Origin: JAVBSX01 sp051660685
Lineage (GTDB): Bacteria; Planctomycetota; Planctomycetia; Pirellulales; Thermoguttaceae
Assembly (NCBI GenBank): GCA_051660685.1
Contig: JBOFQB010000065.1
Coordinates: 1 to 28,526, forward strand
DNA length: 28,526 nt
Direction: 5' to 3'
Shown here: positions 7,375 through 15,045 of the stretch, one piece after another
Layout of the letters: every line of letters begins with the position of its first letter
Position numbering within the stretch: the stretch's first letter is position 1
Notes under the pieces: model-generated
The model's database searches: none
Told to the model about the DNA's origin: nothing
What the model saw: the letters and a program-made list of their open reading frames with translations, nothing else
Position numbers and translations under genes: made by a program

Positions 7375-8679
7375 TCAAAATTCTTCTTGTTTTGCTTCAT
7401 AGGAAATCCGTTTGATTGCCGGATTGGTCACAACGGTTGGTTGCGGATTGGGGGATGTCGGATTGTCCGGGAATTCCGACATTGCAGGACCGGGTAAAGG
7501 TAATGAATCGGGAGTGAACGCCGATTTGGGGGGTGTAACCGGTTGTATCGAGTTTGGTTGGTTCAGAACAACACTTTCCTGTTGTTCAATCGAATAGAGG
7601 TCGAGAACAGCCGTTTTTTGAACAGGGGGTAAAGAACCAGTATTCGTTGTTGCTGAAAGAGAAACATCCATTTTTTGGGGGTGTTCGGCAATGATTTCAT
7701 TGGATTGATTCCCGTATTTCTCAACAACCGAGATAATCTGCGATTTGTAACGGACACCTAGTAGGGTTAGCGCGATGATAACGGCTAAAAGGGTGATTGA
7801 CTGCAACTTCTGCAAACGTTTGTTTTTCCAATGATTCAGAGCGTCGCCGACCCGACTTTGTGCCCGGGTCAACGGTTGCGGATGAGAGACGTTGGATTTT
7901 GAGGGGACGACAGTTGGTGTTGGGAGACGTTCTGAGATGTCCACACAATCATTCGTTCGAGGAAGTGTCTCCTCACGTTTTTTCTCAACATGGTCCAATC
8001 TTCCCATTTTATTTGCAACTCGCCCCGTCTTGTTCTCTCTCTTTTCACCACCTTCCCTCTTTTCTCGCTTTTCGCTGTTCTCTCTATTTCCCTCTTTTCC
8101 TTCCTCCCTCACTTTTTTCTCACGATCCGCGATTTCGTCCGACAAACTGTTGGAAAGGGGGACCGCACTTTCAGGATGAGGGATGTTGACCTGTTCTGCC
8201 GTTTGCCCGGTTTGGGCGAAACCCGGTTCCTCTTGTCCAAATCGAACAGATGAGGGGGAGGAAACGGAAAAGGGTTGCGCTTTGGTTTCCCCGACATTAA
8301 AATCATGGTAATTCGGCAAGTCGTACAATCGTTGACGACACGAGGAAGGGACTTGAGCCGGATTTTTCAGCGAATGAGTGATGATGGAATAACAGCAAAC
8401 CAATTCGGCGAGAAGGACATCAGATTCAAGAACAGTTTCTTCAAAAAGGGCTTGATCGTCGCGGGGAAGTTGATAATCGAGGTATTCGGCAACCAAATTG
8501 GGGTCAAGTTCCTGAGCAGGAGGAACCGGTTTGCAGCACGACCGAACCTGTTCTATACGGCGAAGTATCGATTGGATTTCTTCGGAATTTCCAAGCCGCT
8601 TCAATGCCTTTTCGCGTGTTAATACATCGCAATCAGGATCAGAGATCGTCAACAATAAATGTAGAGATGTGGAAGTCAT
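7375..8679 (-). CDS. Single-pass membrane protein with a planctomycete-type N-terminal domain
   Basis: A 434-residue protein. The N-terminal part contains DPNLVAEYLDYQLP (residues 59-72) and LESDVLLAEL (84-93), then a segment ending PSSCRQRLYDL. I recall this block from uncharacterised planctomycete membrane proteins. It somewhat resembles anti-sigma-type helical domains, but no zinc ligand pattern is complete. Residues 175-245 are a highly charged Lys/Glu/Arg-rich linker. A single hydrophobic helix at 294-310 is followed by a Pro/Ser/Thr-rich tail, presumably on the far side of the membrane. No signal peptide precedes it. It heads a unit with two small ORFs 15 and 27 bases apart. No Shine-Dalgarno is seen at the ATG. 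A weak candidate promoter (gaacaa 8755-8760 / attatg 8732-8737 read on the minus strand, 17 bp spacer) lies upstream. Function unknown. Confidence 0.75.
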   Translation of the reverse strand: MTSTSLHLLLTISDPDCDVLTREKALKRLGNSEEIQSILRRIEQVRSCCKPVPPAQELDPNLVAEYLDYQLPRDDQALFEETVLESDVLLAELVCCYSIITHSLKNPAQVPSSCRQRLYDLPNYHDFNVGETKAQPFSVSSPSSVRFGQEEPGFAQTGQTAEQVNIPHPESAVPLSNSLSDEIADREKKVREEGKEGNRENSEKREKREGGEKRENKTGRVANKMGRLDHVEKKREETLPRTNDCVDISERLPTPTVVPSKSNVSHPQPLTRAQSRVGDALNHWKNKRLQKLQSITLLAVIIALTLLGVRYKSQIISVVEKYGNQSNEIIAEHPQKMDVSLSATTNTGSLPPVQKTAVLDLYSIEQQESVVLNQPNSIQPVTPPKSAFTPDSLPLPGPAMSEFPDNPTSPNPQPTVVTNPAIKRISYEAKQEEF

Positions 8680-8869
8680 TGAATTTGACTTTTTTTGTCG
8701 TGCTGAAGTGCAAAAAGGAAAAACGGATCGGATTATGACAAATACACGGATTCAGAACAAGAGCAAAATGGTCAAATTTGGTGTTGACCGACTATTGTTT
8801 CGCGGAACAATCCTGTATAAAAGTCGTAGAAGTGAGAAATAGACAAAGGGAAGAGGAAGTGAGAGAGAA

Positions 8870-8929
8870 ATGAAGGGAGTCATAGACTTGTTCGAGAACT
8901 CAAATTATCTTGCCTATTTTGTCAACTGA
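8870..8929 (+). CDS. Possible 19-residue leader ORF
   Basis: An ATG at 8870 preceded by a purine-rich stretch (GGAAGTGAGAGAGAA) opens 19 codons, beginning MKGVIDLFENSN. The stop TGA (8927-8929) falls in the loop of the terminator-like hairpin, so a translating ribosome would cover the left arm. That is the geometry of leader-peptide attenuation. There is no run of a single regulatory amino acid. The call rests on position alone and could be chance. Confidence 0.2.
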   Translation: MKGVIDLFENSNYLAYFVN

Positions 8930-8962
8930 CTCTATTCTTGACAGAATAGGTAAATTTTTTTT
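8911..8962 (+). terminator. Intrinsic-terminator-like hairpin upstream of the 9094 gene
   Basis: A near-perfect inverted repeat, CCTATTTTGTCAA (8913-8925) with TTGACAGAATAGG (8938-8950), is extended by two more pairs. The loop has 12 bases, and a run of eight T (8955-8962) follows four bases after the stem. By sequence it is a plus-strand intrinsic terminator. No plus-strand gene precedes it, so it may end a short RNA or attenuate transcription into the gene at 9094. Confidence 0.55.
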
Positions 8963-8990
8963 GGTGTTCCAATCGGTTGCCAAACAAGTC

Positions 8991-9016
8991 GAATGAAGGA
9001 ATGAAGGAATGAAGGA
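8991..9016. repeat. Short tandem octamer repeat
   Basis: Three perfect copies of GAATGAAG followed by GA, in the leader region about 80 bp before the start at 9094. It is a small simple-sequence tract with no evident function. Confidence 0.7.
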
Positions 9017-9093
9017 TCAAAAGACAAGAAGTGAGGAAAGACGAGACGAGACGTAAGACTTTTTACTGAATTTACAGAATTGAGGCGATTAGA

Positions 9094-10017
9094 ATGAACA
9101 TGGAAACCGCAGAATACACAGAATGGGCAGTTTCGGATATTGATGCAAGACAGGATAACGGGGAAGAGGTCGGTTTGAGCGATTCGATTGACAAAACTGT
9201 TGAAGTGATTGATTCACCTGACCCGGTTGCTGCAACCTCTCCTCTTGTCGAGGAACTCTCAGCGGAATCAGTCAAGAGTTGGAACCGGTTGATTAGCCGG
9301 ACAAACTGGGAAAAAGGGGAAGTCATTCAAAGATGGAGGACGCAACTTCAAGAAGCGGGTTTTGCGCCGACGATTTATTCAGATGAGGTTTGGGCAAAGC
9401 GGGTTGGAAGTGTCACTTCCCAACATGTTGGGCGTTTACGTCGGGTTTATGACCGATTTGGTTCAACCTACATGCAGTATGCCAATCTGTTCTGGAGTCA
9501 CTTTCAAGCAGCCCTTGATTGGGAAGATGCGGAAATGTGGTTGGAAGGGGCTGTGCAAAATCAATGGTCGGTTGCGACAATGAGGATACAACGTTGGGAA
9601 GCGTTGACACCAAATGACCAACGACCGCGAGAACAGGACATCATTTATTCGGAATGGGATGAGGACATTAACCCAAGAAATGATTCCAACGCCGTCTTAG
9701 AAGGTCGAATGAGCAGTGTTGCACCTGTCAAAGGTCAACGGGGAGATGATGATGACATTCCGTTTGATGTTGACCCGACGACGAAGAAGGGGAAAAAGTC
9801 GAAGAACAGCATTGAAGAGAGCAATGTCTCAACGGGAGAACTGCTGAAACAATTTCAGAGTGTTCAGGAACTCCCGGACGACCTTTCCTCATCTTTTGAA
9901 CAGTTGAAAGTCGCAATTCTCAACCATAAATTAACGGGTTGGAAATCCGTTCAACCTCAACGAATTCTGACGTTTTTGAATACAATGCGGGAATTGGTCG
10001 TCTCAAAAGAGGATTGA
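9094..10017 (+). CDS. Conserved-looking acidic protein of unknown function
   Basis: A 307-residue soluble protein without signal peptide or membrane helix. The first 55 residues are acidic and probably disordered. Residues about 60-170 form a compact, tryptophan-rich helical block (SWNRLISRTNWEKGEV, VTSQHVGRLRRVYDRFG, ALDWEDAEMWLEGA, IQRWEAL). It contains a segment at 104-123 that could be a helix-turn-helix, although I cannot assign a DNA-binding family. An acidic/Lys-rich linker (215-240) joins it to a C-terminal helical domain (245-305). I believe similar proteins exist in planctomycetes but know no function. The ATG at 9094 has a GAGG about ten bases upstream, and an in-frame ATG at 9100 is an alternative. 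Upstream lies a hairpin with a T-run that could control it. The next gene, ligA, is 621 bp downstream, beyond a repeat-rich interval. Confidence 0.7.
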   Translation: MNMETAEYTEWAVSDIDARQDNGEEVGLSDSIDKTVEVIDSPDPVAATSPLVEELSAESVKSWNRLISRTNWEKGEVIQRWRTQLQEAGFAPTIYSDEVWAKRVGSVTSQHVGRLRRVYDRFGSTYMQYANLFWSHFQAALDWEDAEMWLEGAVQNQWSVATMRIQRWEALTPNDQRPREQDIIYSEWDEDINPRNDSNAVLEGRMSSVAPVKGQRGDDDDIPFDVDPTTKKGKKSKNSIEESNVSTGELLKQFQSVQELPDDLSSSFEQLKVAILNHKLTGWKSVQPQRILTFLNTMRELVVSKED

Positions 10018-10170
10018 ACGGGGGAGTAGGGATTGGGGGATAGGGTGTAGAGAATAGGGGGAAGAATTGAGAATGGAAAAGGAAAAAGGGTAAAAATGTC
10101 GTCTGACGTATGATCGGCACATTGAAGCAAAGTGAGGAGTGCTCCTCCTCCCTGTTCTCTTTCCCCCCGC
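10018..10170. repeat. 3'-end G-rich/C-rich element E1
   Basis: It starts 3 bp after the stop of the 9094 gene with G-runs at 10020-24, 10029-31, 10035-39 and 10043-45 separated by 3-4 bases, a canonical quadruplex pattern. A core (10088-10150) follows, with TCTGACGTA and the small hairpin AGGAG-tg-CTCCT, and then a C-rich right flank up to about 10168. The core matches element E2 (12813-12895) at most positions. Confidence 0.6.
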
Positions 10171-10261
10171 ATTAACGCGATTTTCCGAGGAACAAGGAGA
10201 CGGTTAGAAACAGTAAATAAAAAACGATTGTGTTTTGGTTTAACCCAATTTTTTTTGCAAA

Positions 10262-10521
10262 ACCTATCTGTAGTCCCGTCAGGGACGGCCCTTTTGTAGC
10301 CCGGGGTGAAGGGAGCATAAGCGACCGCAACCCCGGGTTAAACGGTCCCCCCCAAAAAAAGTAGCTCCGTTAGGAGCGGCCTAATCCATTTGTACGATTA
10401 TTTTGTATCATTGACAGATACATTTTAGGTCGCTGCTACGCAGCTCATTTTTGGGGAACAGTGAACCCGGGGTTACGCTGCGCTTCACCCCGGGCTACAA
10501 AAAGGTCGCTGCTACGCAGCT
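10262..10521. repeat. Cluster of two dispersed hairpin repeat families
   Basis: Family I has four copies: GTAGTCCCGTCAGGGACGG (from 10270, +), GTAGCTCCGTTAGGAGCGG (10361-10379, +), and two identical copies read on the minus strand as AGCTGCGTAGCAGCGACC (10428-10445 and 10504-10521). The stems differ (GTCCC/GGGAC, GCTCC/GGAGC, GCTGC/GCAGC) but always pair. Family II has two copies in opposite orientation (about 10296-10341 + and 10462-10500 -). Each is bounded by TAGCCCGGGGTGAAG on one side and AACCCCGGGTT on the other. Such units are noncoding mobile or structural repeats, and I recall similar sequences scattered in several bacterial genomes. Confidence 0.75.
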
Positions 10522-10638
10522 ACAAAAAGCAAGGGACTCGTTCATTGCAAGTTGAGATAATATCAAAATTTCCCTCTTTCTTAAGCAGCAATCGACCGTT
10601 TTTTCACAGTTTCCAACGATTACGCAGGAGTTTCTTCC

Positions 10639-12759
10639 ATGTCCGAGAGAATTGACAAATTACGCGAGGAAATACGGCGTCATGATTTACTTTATTATGG
10701 TGAATTGGCGAACCCTGAGATTTCGGATTTGGAATATGACCGTTTGCAGCAGGAATTAAAACGGTTGGAAGAGCAACATCCTGATCAGATAACCCCGGAC
10801 AGTCCGTCACAACGAGTTGGCGGAACTCCGGTTTCAGGTCTTCAACCGGTCGAGCACCGAATTCCAATGCTCTCGATTGAAAACACTTACAGTGTCGGGG
10901 AATTGCGTGATTTTTATGTCCGGGCTGTAAAAAAACTTGGACGCGAACCAACGAGTTGGGTTGTTGAACTGAAAATTGACGGGGTTGCCGTTTCGCTGCA
11001 TTATGAAGAGGGACGATTAGTACAAGGTGTAACCCGGGGAGACGGGACAGTTGGGGATGATATTACGCATAATGTTCGGACGATTGCCGATATTCCGGCA
11101 CAACTGATTCGGGGGAAAGACGATTCCGGGCGTATTCCTGAACAGTTGGAGATTCGAGGTGAGATTTACATGAAGAACAGTGATCTGGTTCTTCTGAATG
11201 AGCGACAAAAAGAACGAGGGGAGTCGATTTATGCGAACACGAGAAATGTGACAGCAGGGAGTATCCGGTTACTTGACCCGAGTCTTTGTTCAGAACGGAA
11301 TTTACATTTTTTTGCACATGGAATTGGCGAAGATGACGGTCTTGATTTCAAGGATCATGTCGAGTTTCTGGAGCAACTTCAGTGTTGGGGACTCCCGGTC
11401 TCTCCCTTCTTTCGCCAGTTTTTCTCTTTTGATAAGGCTGTTGAATACTGTGAATCATTGGTTTCAGAGGAAAATACCCTTTTGAATGACCTTGATTTTG
11501 AAATAGATGGTCTGGTTCTCAAGGTCAATGATTTTGACGAACGGAAACAGTTGGGAGCAACCGCGAAATTTCCTCGTTGGGCGATTGCATACAAGTTTGA
11601 GAAATACGAAGCGAAGACGCGATTGCGGGAAATTCGGGTTCAGGTCGGCAAAACGGGGACGATTACCCCGGTTGCGGAACTGGAACCGGTTGAAATTGCG
11701 GGGTCGGTTGTTTCTCGGGCAAGTTTGCATAATGCGGAAGAAATCGAGCGTAAGGACATTCGGGTCGGGGATGTTGTCGTTGTTGAAAAAGCAGGAAAAA
11801 TCATTCCCCATATTGTCCGGGTTGAAAAACATCTTCGACCAGATGATGTTCCGCTCGTTCCATTCCCGTTTCCAACCAATTGCCCCGCTTGTCATTCCGA
11901 ACTGACTCAGGATGAAGGAGGGGTTTATATTCGGTGTAACAACCTGAATTGCCCGGCCCAACTCAAGGAACGAATCCGATTTTTTGCGTCCCGGGAAGGA
12001 ATGGACATTGAGGGACTCGGCGAAAAACTGATTGAACAGCTTGTTGAAGCCGGTTATGTCCAATCCTGCTCCGATTTGTATCGATTGAAGAAAGAACAAT
12101 TATTGCAGTTGGAGAGAATGGGGGACAAATCGTCCGAGAAACTGCTTCTTGCAATCAAGCGGAGTAAGACCCGGGGTGTTGCCCGACTGTTAAATGCGTT
12201 GAGTATACGGCATATTGGAAGTAAAACGGCGAGTATTCTTGCAAAAAAACTCGGTTCCATTTCGGTCATTCAACAAGCATCGTTTTCGGAATTAAGCGAC
12301 ATTGAGGAAATTGGCCCGATTATTGCGGGGAGTGTGACAGAGTTTTTTGCGAGTGATGAGGGAAAGAGACTGATTGCCGAGTTGGAAGAACTCGGGGTTA
12401 ATTTGGGAGGAGAACCGAAGTCGGACATAGGCGGGATCAATGCTGAATCATTGCCCGATTCCGGTTTTGCCGGTCGTGTTATTTCTGCAACTCCTAAGAT
12501 GTCTTCCAATTCCCTCCTTTCTGGTCTTCTTGCGGGACAAACGGTTGTTGTAACCGGGACATTACAGCATTACAAACGAGCCGAAATAGAGGAACTGATT
12601 GAACAGTTGGGCGGAAAATGCAGTTCCAGTGTTTCCCGCAAAACCTCTTTTGTTCTTGCAGGAGAAGAAGCAGGGAGCAAATTACAAAAAGCAACCGAAC
12701 TTGGCGTTCGAATCATGAGTGAATCGGAATTCCAGAAAATGTTGGAACGCGAAAGTTGA
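10639..12759 (+). CDS. ligA: NAD-dependent DNA ligase LigA
   Basis: A 706-residue cytoplasmic ligase that seals 3'-OH/5'-phosphate nicks using NAD, essential for joining Okazaki fragments and for repair. Domains in order are: Ia domain (HDLLYY, residues 15-20, and YDRLQQEL) for NMN binding; adenylation domain with the AMP-accepting lysine in LKIDG (Lys112) and LDFEIDGLVLKV (285-296); OB fold; a zinc finger with Cys415, Cys418, Cys433 and Cys438; helix-hairpin-helix repeats (about 455-600); and a C-terminal BRCT domain (about 625-706, LLAGQTVVVTGTL). All key residues are present. A non-conserved linker precedes the BRCT, and the length is slightly above the E. coli enzyme. The ATG at 10639 is supported by AGGAG nine bases upstream and the typical N-terminus. 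The gene stands alone; a G-rich element begins soon after its stop. Confidence 0.97.
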   Translation: MSERIDKLREEIRRHDLLYYGELANPEISDLEYDRLQQELKRLEEQHPDQITPDSPSQRVGGTPVSGLQPVEHRIPMLSIENTYSVGELRDFYVRAVKKLGREPTSWVVELKIDGVAVSLHYEEGRLVQGVTRGDGTVGDDITHNVRTIADIPAQLIRGKDDSGRIPEQLEIRGEIYMKNSDLVLLNERQKERGESIYANTRNVTAGSIRLLDPSLCSERNLHFFAHGIGEDDGLDFKDHVEFLEQLQCWGLPVSPFFRQFFSFDKAVEYCESLVSEENTLLNDLDFEIDGLVLKVNDFDERKQLGATAKFPRWAIAYKFEKYEAKTRLREIRVQVGKTGTITPVAELEPVEIAGSVVSRASLHNAEEIERKDIRVGDVVVVEKAGKIIPHIVRVEKHLRPDDVPLVPFPFPTNCPACHSELTQDEGGVYIRCNNLNCPAQLKERIRFFASREGMDIEGLGEKLIEQLVEAGYVQSCSDLYRLKKEQLLQLERMGDKSSEKLLLAIKRSKTRGVARLLNALSIRHIGSKTASILAKKLGSISVIQQASFSELSDIEEIGPIIAGSVTEFFASDEGKRLIAELEELGVNLGGEPKSDIGGINAESLPDSGFAGRVISATPKMSSNSLLSGLLAGQTVVVTGTLQHYKRAEIEELIEQLGGKCSSSVSRKTSFVLAGEEAGSKLQKATELGVRIMSESEFQKMLERES

Positions 12760-12916
12760 GTGTGGAATGAGAAGGTAGGAGATAGAGTTTAGGGGATAGG
12801 GACTCGGGAATAGGGTAAAAAATGTGATCTGACGTAGGATTGGTCCTATTGCGGCAAAATAAGGAGTGTTCCTCCCTCATTCCTATCTCCCAACCCCGAT
12901 TCCCTACCTCCCAATA
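12760..12916. repeat. 3'-end G-rich/C-rich element E2 between convergent genes
   Basis: It lies between the stops of ligA (+) and the secreted protein gene (-). G-runs at 12792-95, 12799-801, 12806-08 and 12813-15 fit a quadruplex pattern on the plus strand. C-runs at 12889-91, 12894-97, 12902-04 and 12910-12 give the same on the minus strand, so each gene's transcript would run into G-runs after, or at, its stop. The core shares TCTGACGTA and GGAGTG-TTCCTCC with E1. The last codons of the minus-strand gene lie inside the element, and its stop reads TAGGGA. Confidence 0.6.
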
Positions 12917-14475
12917 CTCTCAATCGGGTCGTATTGTAAATCAAACCGAGTCGGCGATTGAAGCCGTTTGGGAAGCATCCGGGACGCAGGAGAGTTTGAG
13001 AGGACCCGGGGAACTGGTCGCCTGACCGGCTCACTCGATGTCCCTTTCGCCTTATTCGTCTCCTCGCGTTCCTCCCCGTTCAACCGATCAGCACGCTGTT
13101 CGGTTTTCGGTAAACCAACAGCCGGAATCGGCGTGGGAATCGGCTTGCCTGATCGTTCTCCTTTTTTCTGCGAAACCGAAAGTGGATCCGTTTCGCCCGG
13201 TTTCAATGCGGACGGTTGTGATTGCGAGGACGTGTTGGGAAACAGTTGGGTGTTCGGAATCATCAACGATTCGTCGGTTTTCCCTTTTGGTTCCAATGTC
13301 CCCGCATTTGTTCCTGTATTGTTTGGCGAAACAACACCAAGTTCAGGACGAAATGCCTGTCCCGACGTCGCACCATTCTGAATCGGGCCGTATCCCGTTC
13401 CATTCTGGGGAGAACTCCCGTTCGGAAGAACATTCAAGCTCTGACCGGTCGTTCCACCTGTTGTCGGATTGTAAGGTTGTGTCGAAGTTGGGTTCACAAC
13501 CGGGACCATATCCGCGATTGTTGGAGTTGGGTTAAGCGAAGTTGGATTAGAAGGTGTACTACTTGGACGACTCTTTTCAGGTTGAATGACCATATCTGGT
13601 GTTCCATAATTGGGAACAGAACCGGTCGAGCGGGTTCCGGGAGTACCGTAAGGGGCGATGTAGGTCGAGGAACTGTCTGAAGAACGAATCGTCGAGTCGG
13701 TCGTTCCTTCGACAATACTCGAAGGAATTGTCTGGACGACCCCCAATCCCGCGCAAGGATCAGTCACGATCATGCAAGGGTTGAGAGAAGTCGATAGAGG
13801 GTAGGAATAGAGAGTCGGGGTGTTATAGGAGGTCTGCGCAATCGGTTCAACAACAGGTCCGGGATAATACGTTTGGACGACACTTGAAGTTGGATTGGTT
13901 GTCGCCGAAATGGTCGGCCCTGTTGTTGGAACAGCAACAGGTTCATAACGAACGACCTCTTTTTGGTGCAACCAAGGAAGAAGGGATTGGGACTCTTCCG
14001 CCTGATAAACGGTTGAAACCGTTCCGTCGTAAGGATTAACGACTTGCAGGGGTTTATAATCGACCGATTTGATCCTCGAAAAGGTCCATTCTTTGGAAAC
14101 AGTTGGTTGGAAAAGCGTTGTCGTAGAAAGAATCGGTTCAGGACTGCCTGATTTGATCGGACTTGCAGCAACATACGGTTGAACAGCAGGAGACGTTGCA
14201 AGGACAGGAACCCCGGTTGAGGGGAGTATGGTCAAGGTCGTCGTTGCGACCGATTGTGAGGGAATTGTCGTCTGAACAGCAAGCGGAGAAGGAGAGAGGA
14301 CCCCGGAACTGTTCAGAACGACATTGTTTTGGGAAGAAGGGGGAGAATACGTTGTTTCCTGATTTTTTCCCCCCCAAATCCAGGTGAGACAATCTCCGAC
14401 TGCTGCATGAGTCAAAGAGGAAGTCGTCAAAAACAGGCAGAAACCGGAAATAATGAGGGAAATATATTTTTTCAT
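12904..14475 (-). CDS. Secreted Ser/Thr/Pro-rich protein of unknown function
   Basis: A 523-residue exported protein. A Sec signal peptide (MKKYISLIISGFCLF, cleavage near THAA at residues 22-25) leads to a short WIWGG segment, and then about 480 residues very rich in Ser, Thr, Pro, Asn and Gly with few charges. That composition is typical of extended surface or cell-envelope proteins. A somewhat more structured patch (about 130-180) contains YKPLQVVNPYDGTVSTVY and LLPWLHQKEVVRYEPV. No enzymatic motif or anchor is visible. I chose the ATG at 14475 because AAGGTG lies six bases before it. A GTG three codons upstream (14484) lies within that ribosome-binding site. A palindromic repeat copy (14526-14554) lies about 50 bp upstream. 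The final residues (SIGR) are encoded by repeat element E2. Function unknown. Confidence 0.7.
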   Translation of the reverse strand: MKKYISLIISGFCLFLTTSSLTHAAVGDCLTWIWGGKNQETTYSPPSSQNNVVLNSSGVLSPSPLAVQTTIPSQSVATTTLTILPSTGVPVLATSPAVQPYVAASPIKSGSPEPILSTTTLFQPTVSKEWTFSRIKSVDYKPLQVVNPYDGTVSTVYQAEESQSLLPWLHQKEVVRYEPVAVPTTGPTISATTNPTSSVVQTYYPGPVVEPIAQTSYNTPTLYSYPLSTSLNPCMIVTDPCAGLGVVQTIPSSIVEGTTDSTIRSSDSSSTYIAPYGTPGTRSTGSVPNYGTPDMVIQPEKSRPSSTPSNPTSLNPTPTIADMVPVVNPTSTQPYNPTTGGTTGQSLNVLPNGSSPQNGTGYGPIQNGATSGQAFRPELGVVSPNNTGTNAGTLEPKGKTDESLMIPNTQLFPNTSSQSQPSALKPGETDPLSVSQKKGERSGKPIPTPIPAVGLPKTEQRADRLNGEEREETNKAKGTSSEPVRRPVPRVLSNSPASRMLPKRLQSPTRFDLQYDPIESIGR

Positions 14476-14525
14476 GGTTGACACCTTGAGGTTTCTTTAC
14501 AGTAAAACAGTGTTTAGGCGGTTCA

Positions 14526-14554
14526 GAACACGCGATATGTTGTGTCGCGTGTTC
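14526..14554 (-). repeat. Dispersed hairpin repeat, copy B
   Basis: A palindrome with perfect ten-base arms GAACACGCGA and TCGCGTGTTC around a nine-base centre. Read on the minus strand it matches the ...ATACAACGTATCGCGCGTTC half of the other copies with a few changes. It lies in the 5' region of the secreted protein gene, about 50 bp before its start. Confidence 0.65.
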
Positions 14555-14676
14555 ATTGTATGGTTCAAACGGCACATGCAACTCTTACGTTCGTTTAAGG
14601 GTACTGTTCGTTAAATTTGCCGTCATTTTTGAAAAAGCCGTCTTTTTTGAAAAATTTGTTTTGCTGAAAAACTGTT

Positions 14677-14712
14677 CCCGTTTAACTACGATACAACGTA
14701 TCGCGCGTTTTC
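14677..14712 (+). repeat. Dispersed hairpin repeat, copy C
   Basis: The best-preserved copy: CCCGTTTAACTACGATACAA followed by CGTATCGCGCGTTTTC. The hairpin is CGATAC-aac-GTATCG. It stands in a gene-free AT-rich region. Confidence 0.7.
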
Positions 14713-14935
14713 AGACAAAACACTAACGCAATTTTATCGCTTTTTTCCAAAACTTGGGAGAATTTTTGAAAAAAAAACGAAAAAAAGGGACCGTTCTTCC
14801 TGAAGAGTTCTGGTTATAAGGAACAGACAAGAGATGATGAATTCATTATTTGGGTTGTTTTTGCCAAATCCAAGCGGTTTTTTCCCAAAAGTGTACTGTT
14901 TTTGTTAATTTTGCGTTGTTTTTTTCAAAAAAGGT

Positions 14936-14963
14936 TTGCCAATTTGGCGAAACTGGCTATACT
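14936..14963 (+). promoter_or_regulatory. Sigma-70-type promoter for the nitroreductase gene
   Basis: A -35 TTGCCA (14936-14941) and -10 TATACT (14958-14963) are separated by 16 bp, about 80 bp before the chosen ATG. The -35 overlaps a small inverted repeat GCCAA-t-TTGGC (14938-14948) that could be an operator. Confidence 0.5.
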
Positions 14964-15045
14964 GTTCATTAACGGGAGCTTGTTTGAACTTATTTGAACC
15001 CGTTTGGACCCGTTTGTAAAATCTCTGCTCTGTGTGCGCGTCAGA

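Larger units (their letters stand above)
8680..9093. other. Divergent intergenic region with possible leader/attenuator
   Basis: These 414 bp separate divergent genes. From left to right they hold: a weak minus-strand promoter candidate; a short palindrome ATTGTT-tcgcgg-AACAAT just before a TATAAA box (8816-8821); a 19-codon possible leader ORF (8870-8929); a strong hairpin with a T-run (8911-8962); and a tandem octamer (GAATGAAG three times, 8991-9014). It probably contains the control region of the downstream plus-strand gene. Confidence 0.45.
10018..10638. other. Repeat-filled intergenic region upstream of ligA
   Basis: These 621 bp carry no gene. They hold element E1 (10018-10170), a short AT-rich stretch, the hairpin repeat cluster (10262-10521), and about 115 bp of AT-rich sequence before ligA. 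That last part must contain the ligA promoter and ends in the Shine-Dalgarno AGGAG (10625-10629). I could not pick a convincing -35/-10 pair for ligA; GATAAT near 10556 is a possible -10. Confidence 0.6.
14476..15045. other. AT-rich divergent intergenic region with two repeat copies and a promoter
   Basis: These 570 bp between divergent genes contain repeat copies B (14526-14554) and C (14677-14712). Long A/T homopolymer stretches follow (14620-14790 and 14860-14930), then a sigma-70-like promoter (14936-14963) for the nitroreductase gene. No coding frame in it looks real. Confidence 0.6.

Noticed and set aside
10262..10521. CRISPR array suggested by repeated hairpin units
   Set aside because: Units differ in sequence, spacing and orientation, there are no regular spacers, and no cas genes are in the window.
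11464..12099. A 211-codon frame on the minus strand
   Set aside because: Antisense to ligA, whose domains across this span (zinc finger, OB fold) are intact; composition is not protein-like.
13038..13680. Several plus-strand frames of 130-165 codons
   Set aside because: They are antisense to the secreted Ser/Thr/Pro-rich gene; low-complexity coding sequence often leaves long shadow frames.
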